Below, one piece after another: positions 11,905-63,809 of a stretch of 64,000 bases of DNA. A program made the translations under genes and the position numbers. This DNA comes from Paraescarpia echinospica. Lineage: Eukaryota; Annelida; Polychaeta; Sabellida; Siboglinidae. The stretch spans positions 46,666,276 through 46,730,275 of the forward strand of contig CM034532.1 in assembly GCA_020002185.1 (NCBI GenBank), in the 5' to 3' direction. Every line of letters starts with the position of its first letter. Positions within the stretch are counted from its first letter, which is position 1. A model generated the notes under the pieces. That model worked only from the letters and a program-made list of their open reading frames with translations, had not been told where the DNA came from and searched no databases.

Positions 11905-14290
11905 CTGACATAATGATGTCACCATTATTCTTATTGGATGTTTTCTGTTTGTCCTGCTCTGTTGCCATAAGGGATACATATTTTGTTTTATGCAAACCAT
12001 TGTCGTCTAATAATTTTAATGTACTTTTTCCTAATCACACTAGAATACATCATTCTATTTCAATTTTGCATAGCCTGCCATGTCTTCATATTTGTTATAA
12101 TAGAAAGTTACTGCCAATCATCCGCTCTACGCCAATATTGAAATTAGCAATAATTATACTACTAGCAGGAGATGTTAGTCTGAAACCTTGGCCTGCTGTT
12201 AGACGAAACATTCGGCTGGCCACTACAGACGTTCGATCTGTTCGAGATAAGACAAACTCATTTTGTGATTTATTAATTTCAAAGACAATAGACATCTTTG
12301 CTGTAATTGAGACCTGGCTCAGACCACCTAATACTGCAGCATGCATTGCTTCTCCTTCTGGTTACACCTTTCACCATCGACCACGTTTACTCGGACGTGG
12401 TGGTGGTGGTGTTGGCTTTCTGGTATCACAGTAGTTCAAAGTTAAATTACATCCCAACCCTGAATATTCCAGTTTTGCGTTAATCTGTGCTGACATTTCA
12501 GATTCTTCTTTCTCCGCATACTTTGTTTGTATCTATTGCCCTCCAGGACACCCAGCAAATTTCTTTGAATACTTTGAGGATCTGTTGGAAAATCTGGCAA
12601 CCATTCATTCAGAATGTTGCATTATTGGTGACTTTAATATTCATTTGGATATACCTTCTCCAACTACAACTACGTTTGATGATATTATGGCATCATTTGA
12701 TTTGAAACAACATGTTACCTTTTCGACACATATACACACCCACTGGCTTGACCTCTTAATAACCCGATCAACTTGTAATAATATCCAAACACCTACTGTT
12801 TCAGATGGGTTATGTTTTCCTGATCATTTCAAATACGCCTATGTCACTCCAATTCTTAAGAAGTCATATCTACCTAAAAAGACCTAAACAGTTATAGACC
12901 TATTTCTAACATCAGCTTTATTTCCAAAATACTAGAAAAAGGTTGTAGCAAGTCGTCTAAGGTCTCACATTAGCACATATGTCTTAACTAATGTGTCATA
13001 ATCAGCATATAGACAGTTTAATTCAATAGAGACTGCCCTTTTAAAGGTTCACAAACGACACTAACTTGAACACTAATAATGGTAAAGTACTGCACTTACC
13101 TTACTAGATCTCTCTGCCGCTTTTGACACGATTGATCACAACATTCTCATTGAACACTTATTAAAGTGGTACGGCATATCTGGCATAGCTCTAAGCTGGT
13201 TTTCTTCAAACCTAACTGATATATACCAAACCATAAAGATTGGGAACTGCTTTTCGGCTGCACTGCCAACATTATTTGGTGTTACCCATGGTTCTGTTCT
13301 TGGGCCTTTGCTTTTTATTCTTTACACTACGCCACTAAGCTCTGTTATACAAAGACAACTTTGATCATCATCTTTATGCTGACGATACTCAGATCTACAT
13401 TTCGTTGGCTGCCCCGGATAGAAATCGCTCCCTTAACCAACTTAATGATTGCCTCCAAGATATCTTCCACTGGATGATTGAGAGCAAATTAAACTGAATT
13501 GATCATTATTGGTACTCCAATGCAGCGTAGTAAACTTGATGTTTTCCCTACGCGTATTTTGAATCAGCATATCACGCCAGCAAACTCGGTGCGGAATCTA
13601 GGAGTGGTCTTTGACAGTAACGTCAATTTCCGACGACATATCTCAAACGTGTCGCTGCTGTTTTTATCATATCCGCAATTTTCGTCGAATTCGCCGGTAT
13701 ATGTAATTTTCTGTTACTAAAATTATTGCAACAGCGCATGTTAGCAGCAGACTTGACTATTGCAATTCCCTCCTTAATAATATCGCTAGCAAGGATATTA
13801 CAACATTTCAACGTGTCCAAAATTGTCTAGCAAGGGTAGTTACAATATCTCCTTGTTTTTCTCACTCTGTGCCACTTTTGAAATCTTTGCATTGGCTTCC
13901 TGTACGATATCGTACAATATTTAAGATCTGTGCCATTACAGACCAGGCACTGTCCAGTATGCAACCATCTTATTTGCATTCACTTCTTACTCCTGTAAGA
14001 AAACCTATCCAGCTTCGATCATCTAGTTCTGACCTACATTCTTTTCTTAGAGTCAACACTAACATTGGAAGTAAGGTTTTTTCTGTTGCTCTTAGTGTTA
14101 GACCAGTTGAAAATATTACACAATTCAGTCGTCATTTAAAAACTTATCTTTTCAACCTTGCTTATCCACCATAGCTCCCTAGCGCCTTGACCCATTTGTT
14201 GACAACTGGAATACTGCTTATGGATTTTGAGATTCACCAATCCTTTTGTCTTGATGTGCCTCTGAGCTTGGTTTCCAAGGATTTATACTC
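11905..14290 (+). mobile_element. L2-type LINE, decayed
   Basis: Plus-strand relic of an L2-group non-LTR retrotransposon. In order: a leader ending in a degenerate 2A-like peptide (12168-12194), an AP endonuclease (TDVRSVRDKTNSFCDLL, IETWLRP, GDFNIHLD), a jump directly into the reverse transcriptase (YVTPILKKS near 12840), LLDLSAAFDTIDHNILIEHL (about 13100-13160), YADDTQIY (about 13374-13400), and an L2-like C-terminus (LKSLHWLPVRYRTIFKICAI, RHLKTYLFN) ending at 14174. About 100 residues joining EN to RT appear deleted near 12835. Several stops and frameshifts interrupt the rest. The 3' UTR tail resembles 900-988. Confidence 0.88.
12168..12194 (+). other. Degenerate 2A-like ribosome-skipping motif
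   Basis: Reads GDVSLKPWP. The consensus for 2A-type motifs is D-V/I-E-x-N-P-G-P. APE-type LINEs of sea urchins, amphioxus and molluscs are known to carry such sequences ahead of the ORF2 endonuclease, and the position here is the same. Asn to Lys and Gly to Trp changes would abolish activity. Confidence 0.65.
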
Positions 14291-14429
14291 TCCTCTTTCC
14301 CAAGCCGTCGCCAACACTCATGCCCGAATCGTAGGTAGTTATCCTCAGGAATTACAGATGTGATAGGTCTCCTATCACTCCCACAAATTACATTACTATT
14401 GTGGCTTCAGTAACCGTGTTTGTTTGCTG

Positions 14430-14955
14430 TTGGACATTTTTCGCCGCCGCCGCTGTAACTTCAGCTTCTCCGCTGTCTCGGCTGTGAACTCATCACATCC
14501 GAACTAACACGGGGAGACAGTGCTAGTAAAAAAATGTTCGCCGCTGCTGTCTATTTACCTTCTCTCCGTTGTCTCCGTCCGCTGAAATGATGACATCCGA
14601 AGACGGGGCGGGGGGATGCTTTCAAAAAACTGTTCGTCACCACGCAACTGCCCCTTTGCCCCCCTGTTCCCGCGTCTATGCCTGGGAGTCTGGTAGCACG
14701 GTGTTACGTTGATTTGACAGCAGTCCTCCTCAATTATGCAAGGTCAATCAAGGTGTGATTCTACGCTGATGCTCAATCCGTTTCTTCGTTGGCCAAATTC
14801 CGTCACGACATGTCGCTGTTACAACAACGCTACGTGCGTAGATTTAACACATTAACATATTCGATAGCACCCCCACCCCGTCTTCGGATGGCATGGTCCG
14901 ACAGCGGAGTGGTGCTGAAGCTGCATGTCACTCACCCAATATAAATGTCGTTTTA
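14430..14955. repeat. Inverted cluster of a dispersed CCCCGTCTTCSGATG repeat
   Basis: The block CACCCCGTCTTCGGATG (about 14875-14891) is read on the plus strand, and its reverse complement (CATCCGAAGACGGGG) sits at about 14597-14612, with a further weak inverted copy near 14455-14520. Related plus-strand copies lie at 47118-47414, about 57280-57330 and 63810-64000. This suggests a non-autonomous DNA element or its fragments. There is no coding potential. Confidence 0.5.
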
Positions 14956-16739
14956 AGGCCCATGCCACAAGCACAGCAATAAACCGCCGATGATTTAGTG
15001 TGGAAATGCAAATTTTCTGAACAATTGTCTTGTTTTTGCCAACGATTTTAGTTTCAGGTGATCTTAAGGTGACTGGGAATTCATAATATACTCTTGTAGA
15101 TGATCTAAGCTGGTTGGGTGTATTTTAAATGAACCTTGGCCAAGACTATTTAAAAACATATTGCAGTCATGCATAGTCTATTAATTTATGGAAAATAGAG
15201 GAAATAATGTGACTGTATAAAACAGAATACATTTAGATCCTCATCTCTTTACACAACACTTTCAACTATGTTGCGGGTAATTACCAGTGAACACATTATT
15301 TGCTCGATTTACTTTTCGGATTTAAATAAACATGGATAACAAATATTTCATAATGGCTAAGGTCGTAGAACACATTCACAGACGGTCTATTTGTGTCCCA
15401 AAATCCTTGTCTTTCAACAGCTGCGACCCCCGGATCGTCTGGCGCCTATTGTTTCCGCGTAACTGGCTTCAACCGGTTGCTTCTCTCGTAAACCTGAGAG
15501 ATTGCCGGGAGTCGAAGTAAGTGGGATTGTCGACCTAACTGGCAGTGGCGGAAGCAAATATATATATATTTCGTACTGCAGTTAACCACGCAGTATAACT
15601 TATTGTTAACTCTGGTGTTTCCGCACCAGTCGAAGCAAGGGTGGTGTGATATTGTATGACGTCAGATGATGACGGCGCCTTTCATATAACACATCTCGGT
15701 ATTAATTTCGTCAACTTAATCCTCACATTACATATCTATACTTGCTACACAGTGCTGCTTTTCAGCGGTGTCTGTTGGCGGGAAGGTGCTTACAAAAATA
15801 GGAAGAAGACGTGTTATTTTATGTTGTTATTTGCATGTGTAATCGGTATTAGTTTGGTAATAACGTTAGGCAAGGTATAGCGCTGAACAGTATCGTAAAG
15901 CGTAGGGCATATGGGTTGGAAATATATGTAGGTACACGCAAAAGATATAATAATAACAACCAACTTTTAAATGTTTACACATTTTTATTTTCAATTACAA
16001 AGGTTATGCAATTCATATGCGACTGTTTTTTTTTTAAATAATGAGTACGCGGGATTTGACACTTGTTTAACTTATAACTTTGTGTTTTATTTGTCATGTT
16101 ATCTATTTCTAACGCGTTTACTTTTAAAAGCTCTGCGTGCTTTCTCTTGTTGTATATACCGATTGCTTATGGCTTTTATCAGAAATAAATATACTCGTAT
16201 TCGATATCCTTCCCCTTTCATACCCTTTGTACGAATGGATAAATGTCGACAATAGTGAACGACCCCTTTGAGTGCACGGGTTAAGAGATGCCTTTAGGTA
16301 GGACGCGTGGCATTGGGTGTTAACGTGGGTAGGGTAGAATAGGTCAGACAGTCGGGCAATACAGACCAATCCGCCCTCTGTGTGTGAAGTGTTATACCAG
16401 TATCGGGTAGACGCGTACCAAAGAAAGTGCAATACCCCTTTAACATCTCTCTCGACCCGGGAGGCCTTTACCAGCGGAGCCAGTAATTTCGTTCTTTTAT
16501 GCGTTTGTTTTAGCCCTGGAAGTAGAATTATTTGAATGCACACTATCGCTCAGTTGCTCACGAGAATGGGAGTCACGCCCCTTTGATTTGATATGGGTCG
16601 CGGGCATCTGCACTGTTCTAACGGGTAGTACAGGAGCAAACTGCGGAGACAATTACTAGAAAAAGTACAACTGATTCAGCTACATTAATTCATTGCGTAG
16701 GATATATCTGCGTGCGAAGATGCTGTAACATCGTGTCTC
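14956..16739. other. No gene recognised
   Basis: Short frames only. A stretch at 15417-15515 is bounded by CAG and GTAAGT but its peptide resembles nothing in the neighbouring gene. The minus-strand 139-codon frame at 16124-16543 has no recognisable motif. Confidence 0.4.
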
Positions 16740-16990
16740 ATCTGGGAGGATCAGTCATCATAGACGGTCTCTCCTCCCTGTGTCGTGTCCCTGCTAGTTC
16801 TTCCCACTTCATCCTCCCCATCCATGTCTTGTAGTTATCTGTCCAGCTGGCTCTTGGTTTTCCTCTGCGTCTTTTGCCATCAACCGTTCTTTTGAATGTG
16901 TTCTTGTTTCACGATATGGCAAATCACTGATAGTTTGGATTTCTGTATTTTACCGAAGAGTTCTGTTTTTATTCCAACCTGCATTAGAAC
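16740..16990 (-). mobile_element. LINE 3'-end fragment (RTE-like C-terminus)
   Basis: On the minus strand the sequence reads GKRRRGKPRASWTDNYKTWM followed by KWEELAGTRHREERP and a stop near 16748. This Arg-rich and W-rich pattern is the usual extreme C-terminus of RTE-like and related LINE polyproteins. Only the last 80 or so codons remain. Confidence 0.65.
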
Positions 16991-18169
16991 TTCTACAACT
17001 AGACAGAGAGACTTAAATAAACATTTATTTATTGTTCACATAGCATCGCATCAACTGACCTATAGTTATTAACAACTACTGACAAAATGTATAAATAGGT
17101 GCGTAGACATTCTGCCGGGTGATTTACTTGGCGGAGCGTTAGATCAATCGGGCATCTATCTTGTTGACTCATCTTAAACGAATATGTACCTGTAAATTGC
17201 TAGACATTATTTATGTTAGGAATACAACACACGAATGTGATTTGTTTGAAAGTGATGTCACAATTCTGCTAAAGCTAGTATTCTTTGTCAACGGAAACGG
17301 CATGCGCATGCAGTATGCAAAAACCCAATGATTATAGTGCCTGTAGTGGACATTAATAGGGGGTCATTCCATATGTACAGAGGGGGTGCGTTTTTCACGC
17401 GGATGCGGCTGCGGAAAATCGAATCGCCCCATGTAGAGATTCGAATTGTACCCGAACATAAATGGGACAGAGACAATACCAGAAGTGACTTCACTACATA
17501 AGTATTTCCTATTCTGCATGTCGGTACCGTCCATAAGGAATCTGAATCGTAGAGCGTTTACAAACCGGAAAGATGTTCTACACTATTCTAACTCTGCTTG
17601 TTTGCAACGTGTAGCTCAAAGAGAAGCGTCGAACATTTTTGTAATTTTATCTTTAAAATATTCATCATACTGAACGCCCCATTATACACCGGGATTATTT
17701 TATGCACCCAACACCTGCGGCAGTTAAATGTTTGAGCATACCCCTACGATTACAATTCGCCTGAAAAACAATACAACTGCACGCATCTGTATAAACATGG
17801 CCGCCGCTTCGATATCATCTGACGCGCCAACAACGCGAGCACCCGTTTCCCAGTGGCGGACGATAATTAGCCGAGCCGCCGTGAAATGTCAGCCATAGCT
17901 CGCGAAACAACAGGAGGTACAGCGACAGGCGACAATCACATATCGCGGCGGGATTCATGTGTCATTTCCGGACATAGCCGACATTTTTATCCAGCATAAA
18001 CTTGGTACAGTCGTCATCAGTCGTCCGCATCAGAAATGTAAATTTTAGTTATAGTCAACGTTTAATTTGTCCGCACATTTGTGATGGAGATTGCAGTAGC
18101 TTTTGTCGACTTGGATGTTTACATTTTCATCCTGTAACATGTCTGTGTATTGCACACTGCGATTTAAAT
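16991..18169. other. No gene recognised; GC-rich patch at 17790-17950
   Basis: Mostly AT-rich. A CpG-containing patch around 17795-17950 includes AACATGGCCGCCGC (a YY1-like context) and a 33-codon open frame. I cannot tie this to a gene. Confidence 0.35.
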
Positions 18170-18425
18170 ATTGTGTGTGTGTGTGTGTGTGTGCATGCGG
18201 CGTGCGCGCGCGCGTGTTTTTTGTGTGTGTGTGCTTGCGTGTATGCTTGCGTGCGTGCATGCTTGTTTTTATGCATGTACGCGATATTGTTTGCATGTGT
18301 ATGTGCGTGCCTGCTTGTATGTGTGCGTGCGTGCTTGCTTGTTTTTATGCATGTATGTGAGCTTGATTGCTTTGCATGCATGCTTACTTGCGTGCATGCG
18401 GGCGTGCGTGTGTGCGTGCGTGTGA
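18170..18425 (+). repeat. GT/GCGT/TGCA-rich low-complexity tract
   Basis: Alternating GTGT, GCGT and TGCATGCT units immediately upstream of exon 1 of the TINAG-like gene. Cys/Val/Arg-rich open frames here are artefacts. Confidence 0.9.
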
Positions 18426-18505
18426 CAGAAAGGCGAACAGCGAGTCACTCATCGACGTCTTTTAACGCTGCACTGCGCATTCACTCATGCCGTTTGTTTG
18501 CGCAG

Positions 18506-57768
<39,263 letters not shown>

Positions 57769-57914
57769 ATCGGTCACTCGCCATTTCCGGCACGCGCTTT
57801 GGCGCTACGAGTGGCTGCAGTCGGCCGCCATCTTGCATCTCGGATCACAAACAGAACAGTGTCGCAAGTCATGTTGATTGTGATGTCATATATCAGTTGT
57901 ATTTATAATGTCTC

Positions 57915-57995
57915 CGGACGTCAAACGCAAACACGCATGCACACACGCACGCACGCACACACGTACACAGATGCACACACACGCAGGCACAACTG
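57915..57995 (+). repeat. CA/GCAC-rich microsatellite
   Basis: CACACACGCACGCACG-type repeat in the presumed 3' UTR or flank of the TINAG-like gene. Confidence 0.9.
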
Positions 57996-59715
57996 TGATA
58001 CCGTAACATGCAAATGTTTAAAGTGAACAAGAGTAATTACATAACGTACAAACGAACTTATGAAGAATTGAAGGACACAAAATATATACATCATTTAGGA
58101 AACTCCATTGTGTTGAAATATTGCCTTGCGTGAATATGGACATTGTTTCTAATATTGGAATATTTCTAAGTTGTCTTCTGTTGCATCAGCCTTTCCATTT
58201 GTATATAATCTACGCACCACTTTACATAGATTGTCACTTGCCTTTCCCGCAAAAGAAATCACTGTCAATTACATTGTTCACTCTTACTCGTTACAACGAC
58301 GGAGAAAACCAATCGTTACCATGTTGATAATAGGCACATCCTGCAGCAATATTGAAGTTTTGTCAGTGCGGATGGAAACAGCGAATAGTGTTGTCTGTAG
58401 GTCGATATTTAGTAGAATGGAATCTCATGTAGTCATAGCATGCGACGGAGCAGTTGGCGTATCCCGCGATATTATATATGGGACTAGTTGTCATTGTATG
58501 AGATGTTTAAACGTGGGTGCATCATGCAGACAGCTGTCATGTATGGTTCTTTTGTGGCATCACATGGTCTGTGAAAGATTGACACGGACACTGTTAATCT
58601 TCACCAGTATTGTTACATATTTTGTTTCATATTGAGTATGAGTGCGCGTTATGTATCGTGTTTGCTTTAATTAAGTATAGATTAATATCCATTTTGGAAA
58701 TATCCTACTGCCAGGCAAACAAAGAAATAACGTCTCCACCTCGCACCAGATAGAATCTTCAACGTTTCAAGCAAGACAACACAAAACAAGGACATACGTG
58801 TTCGTCTCACGACTGTGTCTTTATAAAGATGTATGATATTTACTTGTAACAAAGAAGTATTCAACATCACCAAGTAGTATTTAAAAAATGCAATTGTAGT
58901 TACGTAATGGAGAAGTAGGCATAGTTTACCACGACAATCAAGTTACAGAACTCGTCCTTGCTGTTTAATAAAATAAGTTTATGTGATTTTATATACTATG
59001 AGTAGTATGAGTAGTATTACTACTAGGCAACATATTTGTAAGTAGGCCCTATTTATAACCAGGTTGAAACGCCTTGCGCGCATTATGTGGAGAATATGTC
59101 TGCGGAATACGGTTTGTTTAAATCGACCTTGTCTGTTCCGGTACCCAGAATCATCACGTCAAGCCAGGGATAATAATACTAATAATAGTTTGCAGGACAT
59201 TCAGTGAATCAATTTCACTTGGAGACTTGATTGCGGAGGAAACAATGTCAGTCACGCCCCATAATTCCAGAGACTTGCGGTTCGCGTCACATGTCTCTGC
59301 AACAGCTCTGTTTGTAACTTACGTCAAAGTAAAATTTTAAGACAAGTTTTCGCAAGGACGACTCGAAAGGACCAGTGTGTATCAATATGTGGTATAAAAT
59401 TGTGGAATTCGATGGACCGTCGCATGCAATGTGCTAAAAGCATTTTTCTTTTTCAGAAATAGTACAACTAGAAAATGTTACAATATTATCGATTGCTTGT
59501 TTGATATATTGAAAATGTGCAAGAAGCCCAAAAAGACTACTTTATTATGTTCACATTATTATGTTATTATAATTCGAGTTGTCGTGTAGATAAATGTTCA
59601 TACATTCTGTAACTACTGCTTTGAAAGGGAAAAGCACTTCATGCGTATTAAACTTCTACAGCTTGCTTTTACACAATTATTGTGAACACAACGTAAACAT
59701 CAATCATGAATGTAT
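57996..59715. other. 3' flank of the TINAG-like gene, no further gene recognised
   Basis: A 154-codon frame at 58171-58635 matches nothing I know. AATAAA at 58967-58972 is the first polyadenylation-type signal I noticed on the plus strand, 1.2 kb after the stop; whether it serves the gene is unknown. Confidence 0.4.
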
Positions 59716-61425
59716 TACAATGTTATGGGGGAAACAGAATCTATTGAACTAATAGATAGAATAATTACACAAATTGATAAAAATTATGTTCCTTTCAGTA
59801 TTTTTCTTGACCTCTCTAAGGCCTTCGATACAATTGATCACTCGATACTATTAACTAAACTAAGATATTATGGATTACAGGGTCCTACCCTGAATCTATT
59901 TAATAGCTACTTAAGCAATAGAAGACAATACACCGAATTTCAAAATGAAAGTTCTGATATTCTACCTATCACAATTGGTGTACCACAAGGATCTATTCTT
60001 GGTCCCCTATTATTCATAATATACATTAATGATTTCCCTAAAGCTAGCGAAATGTTTAACTTTATTATGTATGCCGACGATACCACCTTATTTAGCACCA
60101 TCAATTATTTTCAAGGTAACTCCCCAAATAGAAATATAGAATCGGCAATAAACGATGAACTCCTTAAAATAATTGAATGGTTAAACATTAATAAATTATC
60201 ATTAAACAGAAACAAATCCAAATATATGATTTTTCACATGCAAAATAAAGCTGTCGATAACTTTATGCTCAATATAAATGGTACAAACATTGAAAGAGTA
60301 GATGAATTTAATTTTTTAGGACTTACTTTAGATACAAATTTTAAATTGGAATAAACACATTGAAAAAGTATCAAACAAGTGTTCCAAAACAGTCGGCATC
60401 TTAAACAGACTAAAATATGTCTTTCCCCTAGAAATTAAAATTATCTTATATAATACGTTATTTTTATCACATATCAACTATTGCATTATGGTGTGGGGAT
60501 ACCAAGGTAGTCGAATGCTGAAAATACAAAAGAAAGCTATGAGAATTTTATCTATAAGTAAATATAATTCACACTCTGAGCCACTTTTCAAAAAATTGAA
60601 TATCTTAAAAATTGATGACATGTTAAAATTACATGAACTTAAGTTTTATCATAAATATGTACATCATGACCTCCCTGCTTACCTATTAAATTGGAAAATA
60701 ATTACAAATGCTTACGTACACAATTACAACACAAGGAAAAAAACAGAGTTACACCCATTCAGAACAAAACATGAATTTGCCAAAATATGTCTTAGATACA
60801 GTTTGCCACATGTCATTAACAATACCTCAAAGTTAGTCACAGAGAAGATTGGAACACATAGCTTCAGAAGTTTTGGTAATTATGCAAAAAACAATTTATT
60901 AGAAAAATACGTAGATACGTGTACAATATTAAACTGCTATACATGCTATCAAAGTCATTAAAACTGTATTAATGCACGTGATATGTATGGATATGTGTTG
61001 TATATATATAAATCAGCATATGGATATTGTATTTGTGCATATACACATACATATCAAGTATATTGAAGTGTACTATTGACAACTAGTATTTGTTTATTTT
61101 AACATACCTTTAATACTCCAGTACATGCATATATGTAATCAAGTAATCTCGGTTTCTTTTCTTTTCCTGCACTTTTACTTTTACTTTTACATTTACATTT
61201 GCACTTCCTTCGGTAAAATTTAATTGAAACAAATTATTTACTGTGGCTCCTATGAGAGCGACTGTTATTGTCTTAATAGGAGTCACAGACCCCATCTAAT
61301 TTGAAATAACACTGCATTTGTATATATATATATATATGCCTGTTCATGTTACGTTAATTTGATATTATACACATATTGTAATTGGGGTCTAAATAAAACT
61401 TTCTTGTTCTTGTTCTTGTTCTATT
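59716..61425 (+). mobile_element. Jockey-superfamily LINE (CR1/L2/Daphne-like), 5'-truncated, one frameshift
   Basis: Starts inside the reverse transcriptase (ESIELIDRIITQIDKNYVPF), followed by FLDLSKAFDTIDHSILLTKL, IGVPQGSILGPLLFIIYIND, YADDTTLF (60070-60093), NKLSLNRNKSKYMIF, then a C-terminal domain with HNYNTRKK and FGNYAKNNLLEKY, stop at 60961. The only break is one extra T near 60345, after which WNKHIEKVSNKCSK reads on in the second frame. The 3' UTR ends in TCTAAATAAAAC and a (TTCTTG)n tail near 61400-61425. Confidence 0.87.
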
Positions 61426-62215
61426 GTATTGTAACATATAGTATAATATTTAAAACATTATATTAAGGCACGAGGAGCAGACAAGATCGGCTTAATGCAG
61501 AAAGTTATACGAAAGACCTGAAACACGTGGAATTGCGGTGATCGTGATAGTTATCTTATAAACTATTGACTTTATACAATTATAATCGACCTATGGCTTG
61601 TACCAGGGCATGACATTTAAGCAACTGCTAGCTGCATATATATTCAAGTATCAGTTATAAAAAATAAATACAGTTGTAAATATGGTAGTGTTGTGAGTTA
61701 TATTGTCTTATATCGGTTTCTGCCGTTCGTTCGATCGCTGATGTACATTTACTTGCTAACACAATGAAGATAGTCGGAGTGTTGACAAACCTATTTCTGG
61801 GCTGCAGAAAAGTTCGTCAATCAAAGACACCGTGCCTAGCATGCTTAGGCCCTACGCTACATGGGTACACATTTAGTCTCCGTACCTTGGATAATGAATG
61901 TTTTGTGGATAAAATAAACACACACACACACACAGCTTCGGCATAGCTCCACCCTTGTCTTGTCTCGTTGTGTGCCATGTAAATGTGAAATGACGAATGA
62001 CAAGCTGATCGTATCCACGGACATATATGGGACCATTAAAGTCACGTGGGTGTGCCGAAAGATCACGGACCTCAGAGTAGAAAGTACAAAAGCACGGACC
62101 GCAGAGTAGAAAGTAACTCCCAAACAAACTCTCAAAGTAGCTCTCAAAATACCTCTCAAAGTAAGGAGCTCTCAAACTATTCGCCTAGAACTTTGGCCTA
62201 GATATTTAGTTCATG
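61426..62215. other. No gene recognised
   Basis: Includes a 28-bp direct repeat (CACGGACCTCAGAGTAGAAA near 62065 and a near-copy near 62093) and a short CTCTCAAA series at 62128-62178. Confidence 0.4.
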
Positions 62216-62460
62216 ACTTATTCGCCAGGGATGATATTTGTAGTTAATGATCTATCCGCCAGGGGGCGCCATTTAACAAAACTAAGAAGCACGAATTTAG
62301 GCAGTGCTCCTATATTGAATTGATCAAAATTCCGCCAGGTGGTGCTATTTGTCAAAACTCTGAGGCACGAATTCAGGCAGTACTCATATGTAGTTCAACA
62401 TTTGTCCGTCAGGTGGCGCGAATTATAATTAATGACCTATCCGCTAGGTGGCGCCACATG
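62216..62460 (+). promoter_or_regulatory. Cluster of CTCF-like motifs in a ~75-bp imperfect repeat
   Basis: CCGCCAGGGGGCGCCA (62256-62271), CCGCCAGGTGGTGCTA (62332-62347), CCGTCAGGTGGCGCGA (62406-62421) and CCGCTAGGTGGCGCCA (62441-62456) all resemble the CTCF core on the plus strand, with a weak fifth at 62223. A sixth on the minus strand lies at 63241-63258. Function is not shown by sequence; it may simply be a GC-containing minisatellite. Confidence 0.4.
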
Positions 62461-62674
62461 ACCATTGACCTACATAGACCTTTGACATAGATTGTTGACA
62501 CTGGCCTTGCCCTATATATTTGACCTTATAGTTGACCTTTGACCTTCCACTTCCACCATTCATAATCATTCGATGCGCGCTGGACGACCCACTAAAGCAC
62601 ACGTGTTAACTACATTTTTTAATTCACCTGTCACTGTTTATAATAAAGCTCACTTATTATTTCCAGGAAATAAC

Positions 62675-62985
62675 ACAATATTTTTAAAAACTTACCTTTT
62701 CATTACTGCGTATTCTGCTTGAAAGACCACAGAAACATTTTTATTCTAAGTTATTCATATTTTTATCTACTTAACAGCCGAAAGAACATTTTAACTACTT
62801 ACTTTACCATGAGAATTGTTTTCTTTTTAATCTATTGATGTTTACACAACATTACTATCTTAATTGTTTTTACTTTTATATTTAAATTTGTTTAATTTTT
62901 ACTATTTATATTTTAGTTTTATGTAAAGCGCTATGAACGCTATGCATATGGCGCTATATAAAATAAAGATGATTATTATATTTTG
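62675..62985 (+). mobile_element. L2-like LINE 3' end
   Basis: Frame reads LKTYLFITAYSA then stop (the usual end of L2-type ORF2), then an AT-rich 3' UTR and the terminal GCGCTATATAAAATAAAGAT with a short ATT tail. Upstream parts of the element are not recognisable. Confidence 0.7.
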
Positions 62986-63761
62986 TTTGCAAAACAAGAA
63001 CACAAAACAAATTATTACATGTATTGTATCATAGCTATGATGAATTGCCTCAGATAAACAATATTAAAATGCACCAGTATTTACACAAACCAATAGTCAT
63101 AATAAACCCCCCACTTACTGTCAACACTGAATTTAAGGTAATCTTATTTAATTAAATATCGCGTATTGTATTAACTTTTTTACAATAACTATTGAAATAT
63201 GAATTGTGATCTATCCCCAAGTCTGGAGGTAACCATAAAGTGGCGCCACCTACCGGAATAGCCGGTGGAACTAATGTATACACGCAAAAACGAGTGAATT
63301 TCTTGTACATTTTGATCGATAAAAGCCAATAAATTTAATTGTTTTACTACGTGACAAGTGTATATGTGTAGAATAGGCGTTGTAGATATGTGACGTGAAG
63401 TTTGGTGACTGTAGGTGACCGTTATCATATTTTTTTTCGAGGTGCGGGCCTAAACTGCAAAAGTACCCCAGATTCTACACAAGTTCTCATTAAACTTATA
63501 TTGAAACATGTCATACACAAAATAAACTGACATTAAACTTTTGTTCGTAGTTTAGTGCCTTTTAATCACATCCATATTTACTAGGTGGCAGCTCTCTTGA
63601 CTATCAACAAGTGGTTCAGGTGAAGTCACGCAGCCAGGCGAGAGTCGGTTAAGCGAGACTAATAAGACTATCTCAGCTCGCGTCCCAAAAAGTTGGTGTT
63701 GCCATCTAGCGAATTAACTGTGCAAAGTTGAATGCAACGATCCACCCTCGATAATCCTGTG
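62986..63761. other. No gene recognised
   Basis: Apart from the minus-strand CTCF-like site at 63241-63258, nothing stands out. Confidence 0.4.
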
Positions 63762-63798
63762 TGTATGCGCATGCGCATGCGCGTGCGCGCGCGTGTAT
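63762..63798. repeat. Alternating purine-pyrimidine tract (Z-DNA-prone)
   Basis: TATGCGCATGCGCATGCGCG and on through GCGCGCGTGTAT, an almost perfect alternation of about 36 bases. Confidence 0.85.
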
Positions 63799-63809
63799 AT
63801 TTGCCCGCT

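Noticed and set aside
15417..15515. Possible exon with AG and GTAAGT borders
   Set aside because: The peptide matches neither the TINAG N-terminus nor another family, so it is probably chance.
18002..18180. Cys-rich frame (ICDGDCSSFC...) as a possible somatomedin-B exon of the TINAG-like gene
   Set aside because: Cys spacing does not match the SMB pattern, no splice borders fit, and the frame runs into a GT microsatellite.
58171..58635. 154-codon frame downstream of the TINAG-like gene
   Set aside because: No motif, no splice or promoter context; of a size expected by chance in this composition.
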